Assembly (NCBI GenBank): GCA_947306705.1
Contig: CAMZHD010000009.1
Coordinates: forward strand, 1-33,103
Length of the DNA: 33,103 bases
Source of the DNA: an uncultured Caryophanales bacterium
Lineage (GTDB): Bacteria > Bacillota_I > Bacilli_A > RF39 > UBA660
Direction: 5' to 3'
Within the stretch, counting starts at the first letter, position 1; the number at the start of each line of letters is the position of its first letter. Of the stretch, positions 32,611 through 33,103 are shown piece after piece. Made by a program: the position numbers and the translations under genes. The notes under the pieces are model-generated. The model was not told the DNA's origin and did no database searches. It worked only from the letters and a program-made list of their open reading frames with translations.

Positions 32611-32638
32611 AGTATAAGCTATTCCTTTTGCATTTCAA
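32611..32638 (-). promoter_or_regulatory. Possible promoter for the 32320-32550 gene
   Basis: Minus strand TTGAAA (32633-32638), 16 bp, TATACT (32611-32616). The predicted start of transcription is right at the leader hairpin. Confidence 0.5.
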
Positions 32639-32805
32639 CGCAATTATGTTTGCAAGCTGATAGAAAAAGCATTAAGGTGAAATTTCCTGTCAAGGAGGCG
32701 CTTAGATTTGGTAAAATGTAGAAAAACCAATAAAATTGTAAATGTGCTCCGGGGTGTTCTTATCAAACGACCTCTGGGGCAGATTTTCCGGGAAGGAGGA
32801 AAATC

Positions 32806-33003
32806 ATGGCAACAGTAGATGAACTGGTAAAGCAGTATGAAACAGACGAAGAACTTCAGAAAGAAGTGGCCCAGATTGTAGCGGACGGCAAGATCACTAT
32901 CATGGAGTTCACGCATTTCGCAAAAAAGAATAATGTAAAAGTCTCATTGGAGGATCTTCCCAAGTACACCGAGCAGGCCAGAAAGCTTGGGTTCATCAAG
33001 TGA
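32806..33003 (+). CDS. Small acidic helical protein
   Basis: A 65-residue cytoplasmic protein with no signal, no Cys and no membrane segment. MATVDELVKQYETDEELQ and DGKITIMEFTHFAKKNNV, then VSLEDLPKYTEQARKLGF, look like three amphipathic helices. ATG follows AAGGAGG with a six-base spacer, the strongest ribosome site in this part, which supports a real gene. The compact helical form and its place directly ahead of another open frame faintly recall Nif11-like leader-type RiPP precursors, but it has no Cys, no double-Gly and no obvious core, so this is not claimed. The codon use differs from the rest of the window. Confidence 0.65.
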   Translation: MATVDELVKQYETDEELQKEVAQIVADGKITIMEFTHFAKKNNVKVSLEDLPKYTEQARKLGFIK

Positions 33004-33020
33004 CGGGGAGCTGCCAGGCA

Positions 33021-33103
33021 ATGGAAAGTATTGAAAAAGACACGGCATTTTATCCCGGTTTTGACCTGAAGGCCACAAAGGAACCTTTCGGCTTCCAATA
33101 CGG
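33021..33103 (+). CDS. Start of an unidentified gene (cut by window edge)
   Basis: ATG at 33021 opens a frame of 27 complete codons to the right edge (MESIEKDTAFYPGFDLKATK and on). A GGGGAG box ends ten bases upstream. It follows the small acidic protein by 17 bases on the same strand, so the two may form an operon. Too short to identify. Confidence 0.4.
   Translation, partial: MESIEKDTAFYPGFDLKATKEPFGFQY

Larger units (their letters stand above)
32450..33103. other. Region of higher GC and different codon use
   Basis: From about 32450 to the right edge GC is roughly 45-50% by eye, against about 30% elsewhere. Codons such as CTG, GGC, GCC and AAG replace TTA, GGA and AAA. This suggests acquired DNA or a misjoined contig end. 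Confidence 0.6.

Noticed and set aside
32644-33098. Open frames on the minus strand and the plus-strand frame at 32422-32721
   Set aside because: They overlap the well-supported 65-residue gene or the GC-shift leader, lack ribosome sites and give Cys/Phe/His-rich implausible products.
1-33103. Mycoplasma-type genetic code (TGA as Trp)
   Set aside because: yidD ends with TGA inside an ATGA overlap and Trp codons in all checked genes are TGG.
1-33103. CRISPR arrays, insertion sequences, prophage or attachment sites
   Set aside because: No spaced direct repeats, transposase, integrase or phage structural gene was seen.

Overview
The window is about 33 kb of AT-rich DNA (roughly 30% GC by eye) from a low-GC Gram-positive bacterium of the Bacilli/uncultured Mollicutes-like (RF39-type) kind. 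Supporting signs are UvrC, MutL, MiaA, an RNase J homologue, a YneF/UPF0154 protein, S20 and a SipW-type signal peptidase, with strong AGGAGG-like ribosome binding sites and sigma-A-like promoters. TGA is used as a stop (for example at the end of yidD) and Trp is TGG, so this is the standard code and not the Mycoplasma code. Taxonomy is an inference from gene content. No stretch longer than 300 bases lacks a gene.

Layout, left to right. A cut-off polytopic membrane protein (1-555) lies next to a TasA/CalY-like surface protein (769-2235). A small repeat-containing acidic protein, tRNA-Arg(CCU) and a divergent RNase J follow (2316-4635). A surface-fibre locus spans 4727-9312: a small TasA/camelysin-like subunit, a SipW-type signal peptidase with a very large membrane domain, a DUF5305-like membrane protein and a large TasA-like protein. 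Next come rnc, then yidD translationally coupled to a ZnuA-like lipoprotein. A block of four unrecognised, mostly helical proteins occupies 11320-16756. Then follow rpsT and a transglutaminase-like protein on the plus strand, then miaA-mutL, an orphan prepilin-like protein, uvrC, yneF, transketolase, a P-type cation ATPase and a ClpX-like AAA+ protein. The right side holds another TasA-like surface protein, a CapA-family protein and, in the last 650 bases, a sharp shift to higher GC carrying a possibly chimeric small secreted-protein gene and a divergent small acidic protein.

How the genes fit together. Four proteins (769, 4727, 8824 and 29872) share a short hydrophobic N-terminus ending in G-[IV]-G-Y-A, followed by an L/F-N-I-x-G-type strand. 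Only one dedicated peptidase gene is present, so the 4727-9312 operon probably processes and assembles these four proteins at the surface as a TasA-like matrix or fibre. Several conserved-looking enzymes have lost key residues. The RNase J homologue lacks three of seven metal ligands. The ZnuA-like lipoprotein has acidic residues where the metal-binding histidines should be. The ClpX-like protein keeps a ClpP-docking-like MGF loop but lacks the pore-loop tyrosine. The four-gene helical block has no recognised function and is the best candidate for something undescribed.

Regulation. Two promoter classes are visible: -35/-10 promoters with 16-17 bp spacing, and extended -10 (TGnTATAAT) promoters without a clear -35. 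Nearly every transcription unit ends in a strong intrinsic terminator, often overlapping the stop codon.
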